From positions 248,001 through 312,000 of the forward strand of contig NZ_JBGCCU010000011.1 of the NCBI RefSeq assembly GCF_041261445.1: DNA of 64,000 nucleotides. The letters are read 5' to 3'. The notes under the pieces are model-generated. The model saw nothing but the letters and a program-made list of their open reading frames with translations, had not been told where the DNA came from and did not search any database. The position numbers and the translations under genes were made by a program. Numbering within the stretch: position 1 is the first letter of the stretch; every line of letters starts with the position of its first letter. This DNA is from Catenulispora sp. EB89 (GTDB lineage Bacteria; Actinomycetota; Actinomycetes; Streptomycetales; Catenulisporaceae). Shown here one piece after another: positions 30,123 through 39,164 of the stretch.

Positions 30123-32597
30123 ATGAGCGAACCCGCGGCAGCCGTGGCGGAAACGCTGGTGAAAACGCTCGCGGTCTACCTGATCCCGCAGGCGTGGATC
30201 GCGACTCTGGCGGCCGAGGCCGCGGCGGCGGCCGCGGGTGGCACCCTGCGCGGCAGCGAGGAACGCAGGAACCGCCAAGAGCTCGAGAAGGTGGCGGACG
30301 GCATCGCCCGGACTTCCGTCACGGTCCTCCAGCTCGCCGGTCCGAACGAGGACCTGACCGGGGCCGTCTACGCGGTGCGCGACACGCTCGACGCCGTGCC
30401 GGTGGGGCCGGAGCTGATCTCCGAAACGGGGTTCTCGGCCGATCGTCTTTACCACTACTACCTGGAAAAGGACCCGGGCAGAACAACCAAGGCGATGCTC
30501 GGCGAGACCGACTGGGCCTACCATCGGATGCTTCGCGAAGTCAGCGTCAGGATGATCGGAGTGCTTCAGCGTTCTGATGCGGCACAGAGCATCCTGATCG
30601 GCACCCTGGCCGATCAGGTCCGCCACATCACCGAGGCCCTGGACTACCCGCTGACCCTGCATCGGGGCATTAAGCAGATCGACGACGCCCACAGCTTCCT
30701 CCTCTACCGGGACTACGCCGGCCGCCGGCTCGCCTCGCGGCAGCTCCGGCTGAACACCAGAACGGTGGCCATTCCCGTGCAGGCCACCTACGTCGAACCC
30801 CGGGCGCTGGTCAACGGCGTCGCCGCGCCCTTGACCGAGGTCCTCGGGACGAACCGGCGAGTCCTGATCACCGGTGGCCCGGGCTCCGGCAAGACGATGC
30901 TCCTGCAGCACCTGTTCCACCGAACCCTGGCCCACGAGCGCCTCGACGGCACGCCGAGCTGGAACTCGATCGTCCCGATCTACGTCGATCTGAAGGACCG
31001 GGCCGGCCTGCCGCCGTTGGGAGACGTCCCGAAGGAGCTCTACAGCCCGCTGGTCCACATACCCGGCTGGTGGGCCCAGGACCGTGCGTACGACGGTAAG
31101 GCCGTGATCCTCCTCGACGGCGTCGAGTCGGCTCTGGCCAACACCGGGCGCGGACCCGAGAACCTCGCGGACCTCGAAGACTGGCTGACCACCTCGGCCA
31201 CGAAATCGGCGTTCGTCATCGCGGCGCGCCATGGCACGGTCCAGCAGGATTGGCTCTCAGCGCACGGATTCACCGTCGCCGAACTCCAGCCGCTGCACAT
31301 CGACGACCTCCATCGGCTGGTGGCTCAGTGGCACGGCGCGGTGGCGGACCAGTTCGTGACGGTGGACGAGCGCCAAGCCGTGCTGGACAGAGGCGAGCAG
31401 CTGATCACCGGTCTCGGCAAAGTCTCAGTCCTGGCCGAGATGATGTGCACTCCGCTGATCGCGACGCTGGTCTGCGAGGAGTTCCTCGAGTCCGACCTGG
31501 ACTTGCCCCAGGACTGGATCGACCTCGTCGACAGCGTCCTGAGGAAGATGGCCGCACGGGACGCGGGCAACACACCCGCACCGGCCGGCCAGAGCCCGAA
31601 GCTCGCGATCGATGTCCACCGGTGGATCGCGGAATGGTGCCTGCACAACAGCGCCTCCATGGACCCGGCTCTGCTTTCCGAAACCATGGCCAGTTTCACC
31701 AAGACCGACCCGCCACCCGGCGCCGCCGCCTTCCTCGACCAGGTGTTCGCGCACTACTCGATTCTGCGTCATACCGACGACGGCATGTCGTTCGTGAGCG
31801 ACGCCGTCCGCGATCACCTGGCAGCCCGCGCGCTCGTGGACAAGAAGTACGTCGGGTTCTTCAGGGACGAGGCTCAGACACCGCGGCACGCGAAGGTCGC
31901 GGTCGCCGGCGCCGGGCGGTTGAATCAGGACTCCGCCTCGCAGCTCATCACCACACTGCTGAACGAGGTCGACGAAGGCGGCCCGGGGGCGGCGGCGCTG
32001 GCGGCCGTGGCGTGCTGCGCGGCCCAAGCCTCGCGCACCATCAAGCCCGCCGTCCTCAAGCGCGCCGTCGAGACCGCGCGTCGGTTGATACCTCCGGCGA
32101 ACGGCGACTGCGCCGGGCTCCTCGACGTCGCGACACATGTGCTCGACACGTTGACCAGCGTCCACCTCGACGACGAGGTCTGCGCCGACGAGGTCGTGGC
32201 GTGCGCCGTCGCCGTCGCCCGACACATCGGCGATCCCGCTCTGTTGGCGCTGAAAGTGATCGCGGCCAAAGCGAGTCCGGAAGGCCAGGAGCTGTTGTGG
32301 GGTGCCTGGACCTCCTTCGGGCGGCAGCCCTATGCGCGACTGGTGCTCTCCCAACTCCACGCTCCCCCGGGCCCGCTGGCCATCCACGATTCGGACGAAG
32401 CCGAGGCATTACGCTATCTGCCCGACGTCACGACCATCGAGCTCACCGAGCCGCTCCCAGCGGTTCTGTTCAACGGCCGTACCGATCTCACCATCCGCGT
32501 GGCACGGCTGGATCTGATCCTCGACCCGCAACCGCGCGACCCCGCCATCACCATCGAGCTGGTCGGAGAGAACGAAGGTCATCATGGGGTTTCTTGA
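30123..32597 (+). CDS. NACHT-type STAND NTPase with degenerate Walker B (conflict-system candidate)
   Basis: About 824 residues. Residues 1-220: an all-helical N-terminal domain with an Ala-rich hydrophobic segment (IPQAWIATLAAEAAAAAAGG), of the kind found before NACHT modules in actinomycetes. Residues 246-400: NACHT core with Walker A GGPGSGKT (251-258). The Walker B region reads KAVILLDGVES, where NACHT proteins have hhhhDG(I/L)DE, so the second and third acidic residues are Glu and Ser. The rest (400-824) is helical, rich in Ala/Leu, with a sandwich-like end (LTIRVARLDLILDP). Start uncertain: ATG 30123 or 30087, no clear ribosome site. It overlaps the next NACHT gene by 14 nt, so the two are made together. 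Bacterial NACHT proteins act in antiphage defence; role here is inference. Confidence 0.85.
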   Translation: MSEPAAAVAETLVKTLAVYLIPQAWIATLAAEAAAAAAGGTLRGSEERRNRQELEKVADGIARTSVTVLQLAGPNEDLTGAVYAVRDTLDAVPVGPELISETGFSADRLYHYYLEKDPGRTTKAMLGETDWAYHRMLREVSVRMIGVLQRSDAAQSILIGTLADQVRHITEALDYPLTLHRGIKQIDDAHSFLLYRDYAGRRLASRQLRLNTRTVAIPVQATYVEPRALVNGVAAPLTEVLGTNRRVLITGGPGSGKTMLLQHLFHRTLAHERLDGTPSWNSIVPIYVDLKDRAGLPPLGDVPKELYSPLVHIPGWWAQDRAYDGKAVILLDGVESALANTGRGPENLADLEDWLTTSATKSAFVIAARHGTVQQDWLSAHGFTVAELQPLHIDDLHRLVAQWHGAVADQFVTVDERQAVLDRGEQLITGLGKVSVLAEMMCTPLIATLVCEEFLESDLDLPQDWIDLVDSVLRKMAARDAGNTPAPAGQSPKLAIDVHRWIAEWCLHNSASMDPALLSETMASFTKTDPPPGAAAFLDQVFAHYSILRHTDDGMSFVSDAVRDHLAARALVDKKYVGFFRDEAQTPRHAKVAVAGAGRLNQDSASQLITTLLNEVDEGGPGAAALAAVACCAAQASRTIKPAVLKRAVETARRLIPPANGDCAGLLDVATHVLDTLTSVHLDDEVCADEVVACAVAVARHIGDPALLALKVIAAKASPEGQELLWGAWTSFGRQPYARLVLSQLHAPPGPLAIHDSDEAEALRYLPDVTTIELTEPLPAVLFNGRTDLTIRVARLDLILDPQPRDPAITIELVGENEGHHGVS

Positions 32598-34920
32598 TCC
32601 CGCCGCGATCATGGTCGGCGATCAGTTCGCGCGCACACTCGCGGAGATGTTGCTGCTGGGACGTCGGCATGGCCCGAACGCAAAAATCTCCGAAGTGGTC
32701 GCCGAGCAGGTGCCCGACGTGATGGACCGCCGACGGGTGACCCGCCAACTCGAGACCGCCGCGGAGACAGTCGCCGCCCGGCTGGTCTCCGACCCCGTGG
32801 AGTTCCGAGGCCTGGCAGACGCGGAGCGTTTGGAGGCGATGACCGCCGTCGCGGAGAGCTGGGCCGCAGCGGAGCTCACCGTGCAGGACGTCATCGAGGC
32901 GGACATGGACCCGGTGTCCGTCGCCGATCTCATCAGGCGCCGCTCCGGCAGGGACGAACGGCACCGGCTGAGCGGGCCCGCCCAGTCGTTCTACGACTTC
33001 CTTCTGCGGGAAACCACGGCTGTCCTGATCGCCGTCGTCACCGGACTCCCGACGTTCCCCTCACATGCGCTCACGACCTTGCTTCGGCGCGAGGGAGAGC
33101 TTTCGGAGATCGTGGACGGCGCCGTTTCCCGCCTTTCGGATGGGACCGTACAGACCGCCGAGCCCGAGGCGTCGTACCGATCCACCGTCGCCGACGTACT
33201 GGACCGGGTCGAGCTCTTCGGTTTCGACGTCGCCGCGACGGTTCAGCACCAGCGCCTGACCGACACCTTCGCCCAGCCCACGGTCCAGATCCAGCGCACC
33301 GACCTGCCCCTGGACTGGGCCGTGTGCGACAACCGGCTGCTGTTCCTGCACGGGCCGGCCGGATCGGGCAAGACCAGCATCCTCAAGTGGCTCGCCGTCT
33401 CCAGCGCCCGGCGGGCGCACAGTGGCCTGCTCACACCCCTCAACGACCTGTTGCCCCTCTACGTCCAGGCACGAGGCCTGCGCAACGAGGCCGACTTCCC
33501 GGCCGACATCCACGCCCTCACCCGGCTCGCGCTTCCCGCCGCGACCACCCACGCTACGGAATCGGCGATCAGACGGCGCGCCGCCGAGGGCGGCCTGCTC
33601 ATCCTCATCGACGGAATCGACGAGACGTCCCCCGAAGTACAAAAGCGAACCCTGTCGTGGCTTGAGCACATCATCGGCTCATATCCCGCGTGTCAGTATG
33701 TGGTGACCTCGCGCCATGGTGGACGGTGGGCCCCGTTCCTGGAGTCACGGTCGTTCGCGATCGCCGAGGTTCTACCGCTCGATCGCAGCGCGACGACACA
33801 GCTCGTGCGGCAATGGTTCGGTCTTCTCGGTGGTGGCGAACCGACCAGCGAGACGAACCGCCTCCTGGACATCATCGAAGCGGACAGCCGACTCCGCGAC
33901 ATCGCCTCGACTCCACTCATGTGCACGCTGGCCTGCCTGCTGTTCAGAGAACAGGGTGAACTGGCCTTTCACGGGTTCGAGATCTACCGCGCGTTCATCG
34001 AGATGTTCGTCGAACGCCGCGACGTCCAGCGCGCGATCAGCGGCTCCCGCGGCCTTCCGCGCCACGAGACACTGCTGCTGCTCGGCCGGCTCGCGCTCCA
34101 GATGGTCCTGGCCGACGTGACCGAACTCAGCAAGGAACAGGCGGTCCACTACCTCGACGAGGAGCGGATGGCCCTGCCGCGGGCCCTCCTGTCCTCCGAG
34201 GTGACGTACGACTACCTGGTCCAACGCAGCGGCATGCTCATCGAACCGGCTCCCGACCGGGTCCAGTTCGTCCACCGCTCCTTCATGGAGTACCTGTGCG
34301 CGGAGAGCTTCCTCGATCACCACAGTGTCGACGAGCTCGTACGCAACGCGCACAAGCCGACATGGCGCGGGATCGTTCCGATGACGACAGCGCTCTCGCA
34401 CGGCCGCCAGACGGAGGAGATCGTCCACGGGCTCCTCGAGCGCTACCGGAGAGAACCGCTGCGCCGGACCGTCCTGGACCCGGTCCTGCAAGCCTGCATG
34501 GTCGGCGTCTCCCGGCTCGACCCGGAGATCCGCCACGAAGTCGACCTCGTCCGGCGCCGAAATCCGCTCACCGCGAAAGGATCCCAGCAACTCACCTTGC
34601 GGCTGGCGGACGAGAACGACCTACGCAGACTCCACGAGTGGCTGTATTCGGAGTCGGTGGAGCCTTTCGGCCATCCGGCCGTCGTCAGCGACATCGGTCC
34701 GGACGACACGATCACCCTGACCAGCTCGGCCGCCCTGAGCATCGGGGAAGTCGTCCAGGTGATCTTCCGCTGGTTGCGGCTGAACAGCAGCCGTATCAGC
34801 AGCACGGTCGAGGTCGTCATGGGCGACGGCGTCAAAGTCACGATCGGCCCGGCCGACCCGGACTCCGACGCCGCGGCCGAGTCGCACAGGCGCCACTCCG
34901 GTGATTGGGGCACTGACTAG
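32584..34920 (+). CDS. NACHT-type STAND NTPase with EACC1-like C-terminal domain
   Basis: A 778-residue protein. Residues 1-215: helical N-terminal domain (segments SGPAQSFYDFLLRETTAVLI, TFPSHALTTLLRREGELSEI) like those preceding actinomycete NACHT modules. Residues 250-410: NACHT with Walker A GPAGSGKT (257-264), intact Walker B LLILIDGIDE (338-347) and sensor ASRHG-like VVTSRHGG. Residues 410-670: helical arm including FVHRSFMEYLCAESFLDHH, the usual NACHT-associated element. Residues 672-770 (DENDLRRLHEWLYSES, SSAALSIGEVVQVIFRWLR, STVEVVMGDGVKVTI) resemble the effector-associated constant component EACC1 of actinobacterial conflict systems. It partners with the overlapping upstream NACHT gene. 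Confidence 0.88.
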   Translation: MGFLDPAAIMVGDQFARTLAEMLLLGRRHGPNAKISEVVAEQVPDVMDRRRVTRQLETAAETVAARLVSDPVEFRGLADAERLEAMTAVAESWAAAELTVQDVIEADMDPVSVADLIRRRSGRDERHRLSGPAQSFYDFLLRETTAVLIAVVTGLPTFPSHALTTLLRREGELSEIVDGAVSRLSDGTVQTAEPEASYRSTVADVLDRVELFGFDVAATVQHQRLTDTFAQPTVQIQRTDLPLDWAVCDNRLLFLHGPAGSGKTSILKWLAVSSARRAHSGLLTPLNDLLPLYVQARGLRNEADFPADIHALTRLALPAATTHATESAIRRRAAEGGLLILIDGIDETSPEVQKRTLSWLEHIIGSYPACQYVVTSRHGGRWAPFLESRSFAIAEVLPLDRSATTQLVRQWFGLLGGGEPTSETNRLLDIIEADSRLRDIASTPLMCTLACLLFREQGELAFHGFEIYRAFIEMFVERRDVQRAISGSRGLPRHETLLLLGRLALQMVLADVTELSKEQAVHYLDEERMALPRALLSSEVTYDYLVQRSGMLIEPAPDRVQFVHRSFMEYLCAESFLDHHSVDELVRNAHKPTWRGIVPMTTALSHGRQTEEIVHGLLERYRREPLRRTVLDPVLQACMVGVSRLDPEIRHEVDLVRRRNPLTAKGSQQLTLRLADENDLRRLHEWLYSESVEPFGHPAVVSDIGPDDTITLTSSAALSIGEVVQVIFRWLRLNSSRISSTVEVVMGDGVKVTIGPADPDSDAAAESHRRHSGDWGTD

Positions 34921-34923
34921 ACA

Positions 34924-34947
34924 TAGGCCGCGCATAGATGCGGCCTA
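34924..34947 (+). terminator. Hairpin after the NACHT pair
   Basis: TAGGCCGC (34924-34931) and GCGGCCTA (34940-34947) with an 8-nt loop, just after the stop of the second NACHT gene and before the end of a convergent gene. No U-tract; a modest terminator candidate. Two direct CTACAGGCAC repeats follow (34951-34970). Confidence 0.5.
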
Positions 34948-34986
34948 CGTCTACAGGCACCTACAGGCACACTCGGCGGCCAGGCC

Positions 34987-35910
34987 TTACGCCCCGCCCA
35001 CCCGAGCGTTGTGCACCCGAAGCCGCACCGCCACCGCCCCCAGCAGCGGCACCGCGACGCCCAGCGCCTCGGCGCGCGCCACCAGGTCGCCGAAGATCTG
35101 CTCGGCCTCGACCGGGAGGCCGACGGACAGGTCGCGGAACAGCGAAGAGGTGTCGTCGCTGCCCTGCTCGGTGAGCATGCCGCGGTAGACGTCCAGTTCC
35201 TTGTCCGAGACCGGGTATCCGGCCGCCGCCGCGACCGAGGCGCCCTCGGTCAGGACCGCGTCGGCCAGTGCCGTGCCGCCGGGGACGGCCGCGACCTCGC
35301 CGACGGTGCCGTTGCCGAGGACGCAGACCGCGCCGAGGGCGGAGATGAACGTCCACTTCGACCACATGCCCGACAGGATCCGCTCGGACAGCGCGGTGTC
35401 GAAGCCGGCGTCGGACAGCTCGGCGTGGACGGCCTGGATGCGGTCGTCGAGGCTTCCGTCGCGGCGGCCGTAGGCCAGGCGGTGCATCGGGGCCAGGCGC
35501 AGGATGTCGCCGTCGGCGTCGAGCGTGGTCATGACGTAGGCGATGCCGCCGAGCACCGCGTCCTCGCCGAACCGCTCGACCAGCACGTCGATCTGTCGCA
35601 TCCCGTTGAGCACCGGCAGGATCAGGGTGTCCGGGCCGACGGCGGGCGCCAGGTCGGCCACGGCGCCGAGCAGGCCGGACTCCTTCACGGTGAGCAGCAC
35701 CAGGTCGTAGGGGCCCTCGACGGTGTCGGCGGTGACCAGCTTCGGCTCCAGCACGGTCTGCTCGCCGAGCCCGACGATCCGCAGGCCGCGCTCGCGCAGC
35801 GTCCGCGCCCGGGCCTCGCGGACCAGGAACGTCACGTCGCGCCCGGCCTGGGCCAGCCGCCCGCCGAAGTACCCGCCGGTGGCCCCGGCTCCGACGACGA
35901 GAATCCGCAT
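34987..35910 (-). CDS. Ketopantoate reductase-like oxidoreductase (ApbA/PanE family)
   Basis: A 307-residue protein. N-terminal Rossmann domain MRILVVGAGATGGYFGGRLA, then VLLTVKESGLLGAVADLAPA, LPVLNGMRQIDVLVERFG and a C-terminal helical domain with the catalytic Lys in SGMWSKWTFISALGAVCVL. ApbA/PanE enzymes reduce 2-dehydropantoate with NADPH in pantothenate synthesis, but paralogues of this size act on other 2-oxo acids. ATG 35910 follows AGGAGG. The gene stands alone, convergent with the NACHT pair, so pantothenate synthesis is not supported by neighbours. Confidence 0.9.
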   Translation of the reverse strand: MRILVVGAGATGGYFGGRLAQAGRDVTFLVREARARTLRERGLRIVGLGEQTVLEPKLVTADTVEGPYDLVLLTVKESGLLGAVADLAPAVGPDTLILPVLNGMRQIDVLVERFGEDAVLGGIAYVMTTLDADGDILRLAPMHRLAYGRRDGSLDDRIQAVHAELSDAGFDTALSERILSGMWSKWTFISALGAVCVLGNGTVGEVAAVPGGTALADAVLTEGASVAAAAGYPVSDKELDVYRGMLTEQGSDDTSSLFRDLSVGLPVEAEQIFGDLVARAEALGVAVPLLGAVAVRLRVHNARVGGA

Positions 35911-36035
35911 TTCGCACCCCTCCTGGGAAACAACAGTGGTCCTCAGCGGGCAACCACGGCGGGGCGGTGATCATTCCCATCCGTTCGGAGCAACGAATGC
36001 GGCGGCCGGCCCGGCGGATGGCGAGTCTGGAGGGC

Positions 36036-36287
36036 ATGAAGTCACTCGTCAGTCCCCGAACCCTCGCGCGCCTGGCCGCCGCCTGCGTCGTCGCCGCTTC
36101 ACTCGCGCCGGCCACGGCCGCCGCGTCGACCCACGACCTCTGCGACGGCCACAAGTGGTCGCTGTTCGGCTGCCGCCACGACCTGGGGCACCACCGGGTC
36201 CACCAGCCCGGGGCGCCGCTGCCGGGATCAGGCCTCGCGGTCGGTGCGGCGGCGCGCGGCGCGGACGGTACCGATGCCGGCGAGTAG
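36036..36287 (+). CDS. Small putative secreted peptide
   Basis: An 83-codon ORF with a convincing signal peptide (MKSLVSPRTLARLAAACVVA, then ASLAPATAAA) and a short mature part with two Cys (DLCDGHKWSLFGCRHDLGHH) that could form a disulfide. GGAGG lies close to the ATG. Its last 60 nt overlap the end of the convergent aspartic protease gene. It may be real, but overlap and short length leave doubt; no homologous family recognised. Confidence 0.45.
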   Translation: MKSLVSPRTLARLAAACVVAASLAPATAAASTHDLCDGHKWSLFGCRHDLGHHRVHQPGAPLPGSGLAVGAAARGADGTDAGE

Positions 36288-37658
36288 TGCGGTCAGCGCG
36301 GTGACCGCCCCGAGGGCTGCTGACATGGGGACTCCGGTGTCGGGGAGGCTGTGGGCCTTCTTGCCGGCCTTGTGGAAGGGCAGCGTCGGGTAGCGCTTCT
36401 TGGGCGTCGCGTGCTTGGGCGTCGCGTGCTTGGGCGTCGCGTGCTTGGGCGCGGCGGGTGTCGTCGCAGAGTGCTGAGGCGCGGCTGCGGGCACGGCGAC
36501 CGGGGCCGACGCCGGAACCACGGCCGCCGGAGCAACCGGGGCCTCGACCAGGCCGCGCTGCTGTGGCGCCGACGCCAGTGCCGTCCCCAGCTCCGAGTGC
36601 ATCGGGAAGCCGACAGTCCCGGCCTCCAGGTCGAAGCGGATCGGCCCCTGCGCGAACGCCGGGAACCCGATCAGGGTGCCGGAGGTCGTGGTCGAAGGCG
36701 CGTCGGCCACGGTGACGCCGGTCCCGGCCCCGGTGCCGTAAGCAGCCGTCCAGCCGGCCTCCGGGACGCCGACGAGCAGCGAGCGCCCCGCCGGCCAGGT
36801 GCCCGCCGGACCGCCGGGGACGTTCAGCGCGAACTCCGGCGTGCCGGTGTCGAACATCGCCGGGCCGCAGGTCTTCGCCAGCGCGGCGCCCTCGACGCAG
36901 GTCTGCACGGCGCGCGGGTTCCACGACGGCGGCGCGGCCGGCAGCAGCGCCGAGCGCACGTGCCGGTGGCTGCCCGCCGGGGTCCTCGGCAGCCGCGCCA
37001 GGCCGTAGCCGGCGGCCGGGACGTTCAGCTGGATCTCGCCGCTGACCTGCGACGGGTCGTAGCTCACCGCGAACTGCCGGCCGATGTGGTGTCCCGCGGC
37101 GTCGTGCAGCGCCCACAGCGGGTTCACCAGCCCGGAGATCTCCTCGGGGCTGACGCCCATGATGCCGTCCAGGACGCCGCCGAACATCGCGGGCTTGGCG
37201 CCGTGCGCGGCCGGACAGTCGGGCTTGTCCGCGAAGCAGTCGGTCCAGCGGACCAGCTCGATCGGCAGCGGACCGGTGTGGTAGCCGTTCATGACCACGT
37301 CGGCGTCGGCCTGGTCGCCGTGCAGCTGGATGCCGCTGCCGTAGCCGTAGGCCGCGGCCGGGCCGGTGACGGTGACCGCGCCGGAGGGGATCTTGTCGGC
37401 CGCCACGCGGATGCCGGTCGAGCCGGTGTCCAGCAGCATCAGCAGCTGCACGCCGCCGATCTCGATCGTGACCACCGGGCGGGGCGCGGTGTCCGGGTCG
37501 GCGACCGAGTAGGGGATGGCGCCCGAGCCCGCCGCCGGACCTAAGGGCACCGGACGCGCCGCCGCCGTCGCCGCCGTCGCCGCACCCACCGGCGAGGCGG
37601 CGAGCACCCCGCCCACCAGCCCGATCGCCGCCGCCGTTGCCGAGAACCGTGTGGCCAA
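36228..37658 (-). CDS. Secreted, LPDTG-anchored pepsin-like aspartic protease
   Basis: A 476-residue protein. Residues 1-35: signal peptide (MATRFSATAAAIGLVGGVLA...). Two lobes each hold a catalytic-type motif, LMLLDTGSTGIRV (Asp77) and AMFDTGTPEFALN (Asp270), as in A1 pepsin-like enzymes. Four cysteines (CFADKPDC, TCVEGAALAKTC) suggest two disulfides. Residues 380-435 are a Pro/Ala/Lys-rich stalk with KHATP repeats, followed by SLPDTG (438-442), a hydrophobic segment and an Arg-rich tail, the classical sortase sorting signal. So it should be cleaved and linked to the cell wall. TTG start at 37658 behind GGACGG. Substrate unknown. Confidence 0.82.
   Translation of the reverse strand: MATRFSATAAAIGLVGGVLAASPVGAATAATAAARPVPLGPAAGSGAIPYSVADPDTAPRPVVTIEIGGVQLLMLLDTGSTGIRVAADKIPSGAVTVTGPAAAYGYGSGIQLHGDQADADVVMNGYHTGPLPIELVRWTDCFADKPDCPAAHGAKPAMFGGVLDGIMGVSPEEISGLVNPLWALHDAAGHHIGRQFAVSYDPSQVSGEIQLNVPAAGYGLARLPRTPAGSHRHVRSALLPAAPPSWNPRAVQTCVEGAALAKTCGPAMFDTGTPEFALNVPGGPAGTWPAGRSLLVGVPEAGWTAAYGTGAGTGVTVADAPSTTTSGTLIGFPAFAQGPIRFDLEAGTVGFPMHSELGTALASAPQQRGLVEAPVAPAAVVPASAPVAVPAAAPQHSATTPAAPKHATPKHATPKHATPKKRYPTLPFHKAGKKAHSLPDTGVPMSAALGAVTALTALLAGIGTVRAARRRTDREA
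36400..36444. repeat. Three 15-bp repeats in the protease stalk
   Basis: TTGGGCGTCGCGTGC occurs three times exactly and a partial fourth follows. On the coding (minus) strand it encodes Lys-His-Ala-Thr-Pro repeats of the wall-spanning stalk. Confidence 0.9.
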
Positions 37659-37804
37659 GGTCCGAATCCGTCCGCCCGAGGTTGCCGAAGACGCGCCTAC
37701 TCTGGGCGATCAGGACCCGGAGACACGAATCGCTTGCGCTGAACGGATGAAGGGGTCCCGGTTTCCGCTCGCGGGCCCCCGTACGACGTGGAAACCTGGC
37801 CCGC

Positions 37805-38581
37805 ATGAGGCCGTCCGAAGCAGCCATCGGCGCACCGTGCTGGGCCGAACTCGGCACCCCCGACGTCCCGAAGTCGGGCGAGTTCTACGCCGCGCTGTTC
37901 GGCTGGACCGTCGCCACGGACCCGCGCGCCGAAGCCGGCGGCTACACCATGGCGGCGCTGGAGGAGATCCCGGTCGCGTCCATGTCCCCGCTCTACGCCC
38001 CGGGCCAGCCGGTCGCCTGGACGGTCTCCTTCGCGGTCCTGGACGCCGACGCCACCGCCGCCCGGGCCGCCGAGGAAGGCGGCGAGGTCCTGATGGCCCC
38101 GATGGACATCTTCGACAACGGCCGCTTCGCCGTCCTGCGCGACCCCGCCGGCGCGATGTTCACCATCTGGCAGCCCCGCACCTTCCACGGCTTCGGCCTC
38201 TGGGACGAGCCCGGCGCTCCGTGCTGGGCGGAGCTGGCGACCCGCGACGTGCCCGCCGCGAACGCCTTCTACCAGGCGCTGTTCGGCTGGTCGATCAGCG
38301 ACGACGCCTACGCGCACCTCAGCGCCGGGGACCGGCGGTTCGGCGGCGTACAGGACATGAGCGCCTCGGGCATCGCCGACGACGTGCCGCCGCACTGGCT
38401 GCTGTACTTCCGGACGGACGACGCCGCGGCGGCCGCCGAGCAGGCCGCCGAGCTGGGCGCACAGACCCTGACCCCGGCGTTCCGCCTGCCCGGCACGGGC
38501 TACTTCGCGACGCTGCGGGATCCGCAGGGGGCTGTGTTCGCGCTCTACGAAGCCGAACGCGAGGACGCCACCGCGGCCTGA
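37805..38581 (+). CDS. Two-domain VOC/glyoxalase-superfamily protein
   Basis: A 258-residue protein with two VOC (beta-alpha-beta-beta-beta) domains: GAPCWAELGTPDVPKSGEFY ... RFAVLRDPAGAMFTIWQP and GAPCWAELATRDVPAANAFY ... YFATLRDPQGAVFALYEA. The paired CWAEL starts and DPxGA...F ends are typical of actinomycete hydroxylase-type VOC proteins linked to antibiotic resistance or dioxygenase activity. Metal ligands are incomplete in the N-terminal domain, so a catalytic role is not certain. Single gene, convergent with the phosphonate-type operon. Confidence 0.9.
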   Translation: MRPSEAAIGAPCWAELGTPDVPKSGEFYAALFGWTVATDPRAEAGGYTMAALEEIPVASMSPLYAPGQPVAWTVSFAVLDADATAARAAEEGGEVLMAPMDIFDNGRFAVLRDPAGAMFTIWQPRTFHGFGLWDEPGAPCWAELATRDVPAANAFYQALFGWSISDDAYAHLSAGDRRFGGVQDMSASGIADDVPPHWLLYFRTDDAAAAAEQAAELGAQTLTPAFRLPGTGYFATLRDPQGAVFALYEAEREDATAA

Positions 38582-38594
38582 GCCGGCGTCAGCG

Positions 38595-39164
38595 TCAGCG
38601 GACCAGTTCCTCCAGCAGCGGCCGGTAGTACTCGAAGTCCGGGACGACGGCCTCGGGATCCTTCGCCTCCTCGTCCCAGCGGCGCAGCGCCACCGCCTGG
38701 ACCGCGTACTCGCCGGCGGCGAACCGCTCGGCCTCCTCGGCACTCATCGGACCGCCCTGCACCTGCAGGGTGTAGACGGACGCCTCCGACAGCTTCTCGA
38801 AGTACCCGGGCTCGGTGGCGCACAGGTACCGCTTCGCGGCGACGTGCAGCCGCACCGGCTCGGTGACCGACTCCGGGAACCAGATGCCGAGCCAGTCCGC
38901 GCCGACGTGGCTGTGCCGGTTGTCCGTGCCGGACATCAGGTCCTCGCCGCTCACCGGGCCGGTGAAGTGTCCGACGTCGTGCAGCAGGGCGGCGGCCACC
39001 AGCGCGGCCGGGGCGCCCGCGGCTTCGGCGAGCGCCGCGGCCTGGAGCATGTGCGCGGACTGGGTCACGGCCTCGCCGAGGTAGTCGTTCGCGCCTTGCT
39101 CGGCGAACAGGGTCGCGATGGTGTCGACCGGATTCGCTGCGTTCGCTGCGTTCGCTGCGTTCAT
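38595..39164 (-). CDS. HD-domain mixed-valent diiron oxygenase, TmpB/PhnZ-like
   Basis: A 189-residue HD-domain protein. After a NAANAANAAN repeat head, the motifs follow PhnZ/TmpB order: NDYLGEAVTQSAHMLQAA (Tyr28, Glu31, His38), LLHDVGHF (His62, Asp63), NRHSHVGADWL (His86), VRLHVAAKRYL (His107) and a late Asp in LRRWDEEAKD. PhnZ and TmpB oxidise an alpha-hydroxyphosphonate and cleave the C-P bond, releasing phosphate and glycine or glycine betaine. The ATG overlaps the stop of the upstream 2OG oxygenase (ATGA), exactly the expected TmpA partner. Assignment as TmpB rather than PhnZ rests on that partner; substrate not shown. Confidence 0.82.
   Translation of the reverse strand: MNAANAANAANPVDTIATLFAEQGANDYLGEAVTQSAHMLQAAALAEAAGAPAALVAAALLHDVGHFTGPVSGEDLMSGTDNRHSHVGADWLGIWFPESVTEPVRLHVAAKRYLCATEPGYFEKLSEASVYTLQVQGGPMSAEEAERFAAGEYAVQAVALRRWDEEAKDPEAVVPDFEYYRPLLEELVR

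Noticed and set aside
34987-35910. Pantothenate biosynthesis gene panE
   Set aside because: Family match is good but no pantothenate genes are near and paralogues with other substrates are common, so the symbol was withheld.
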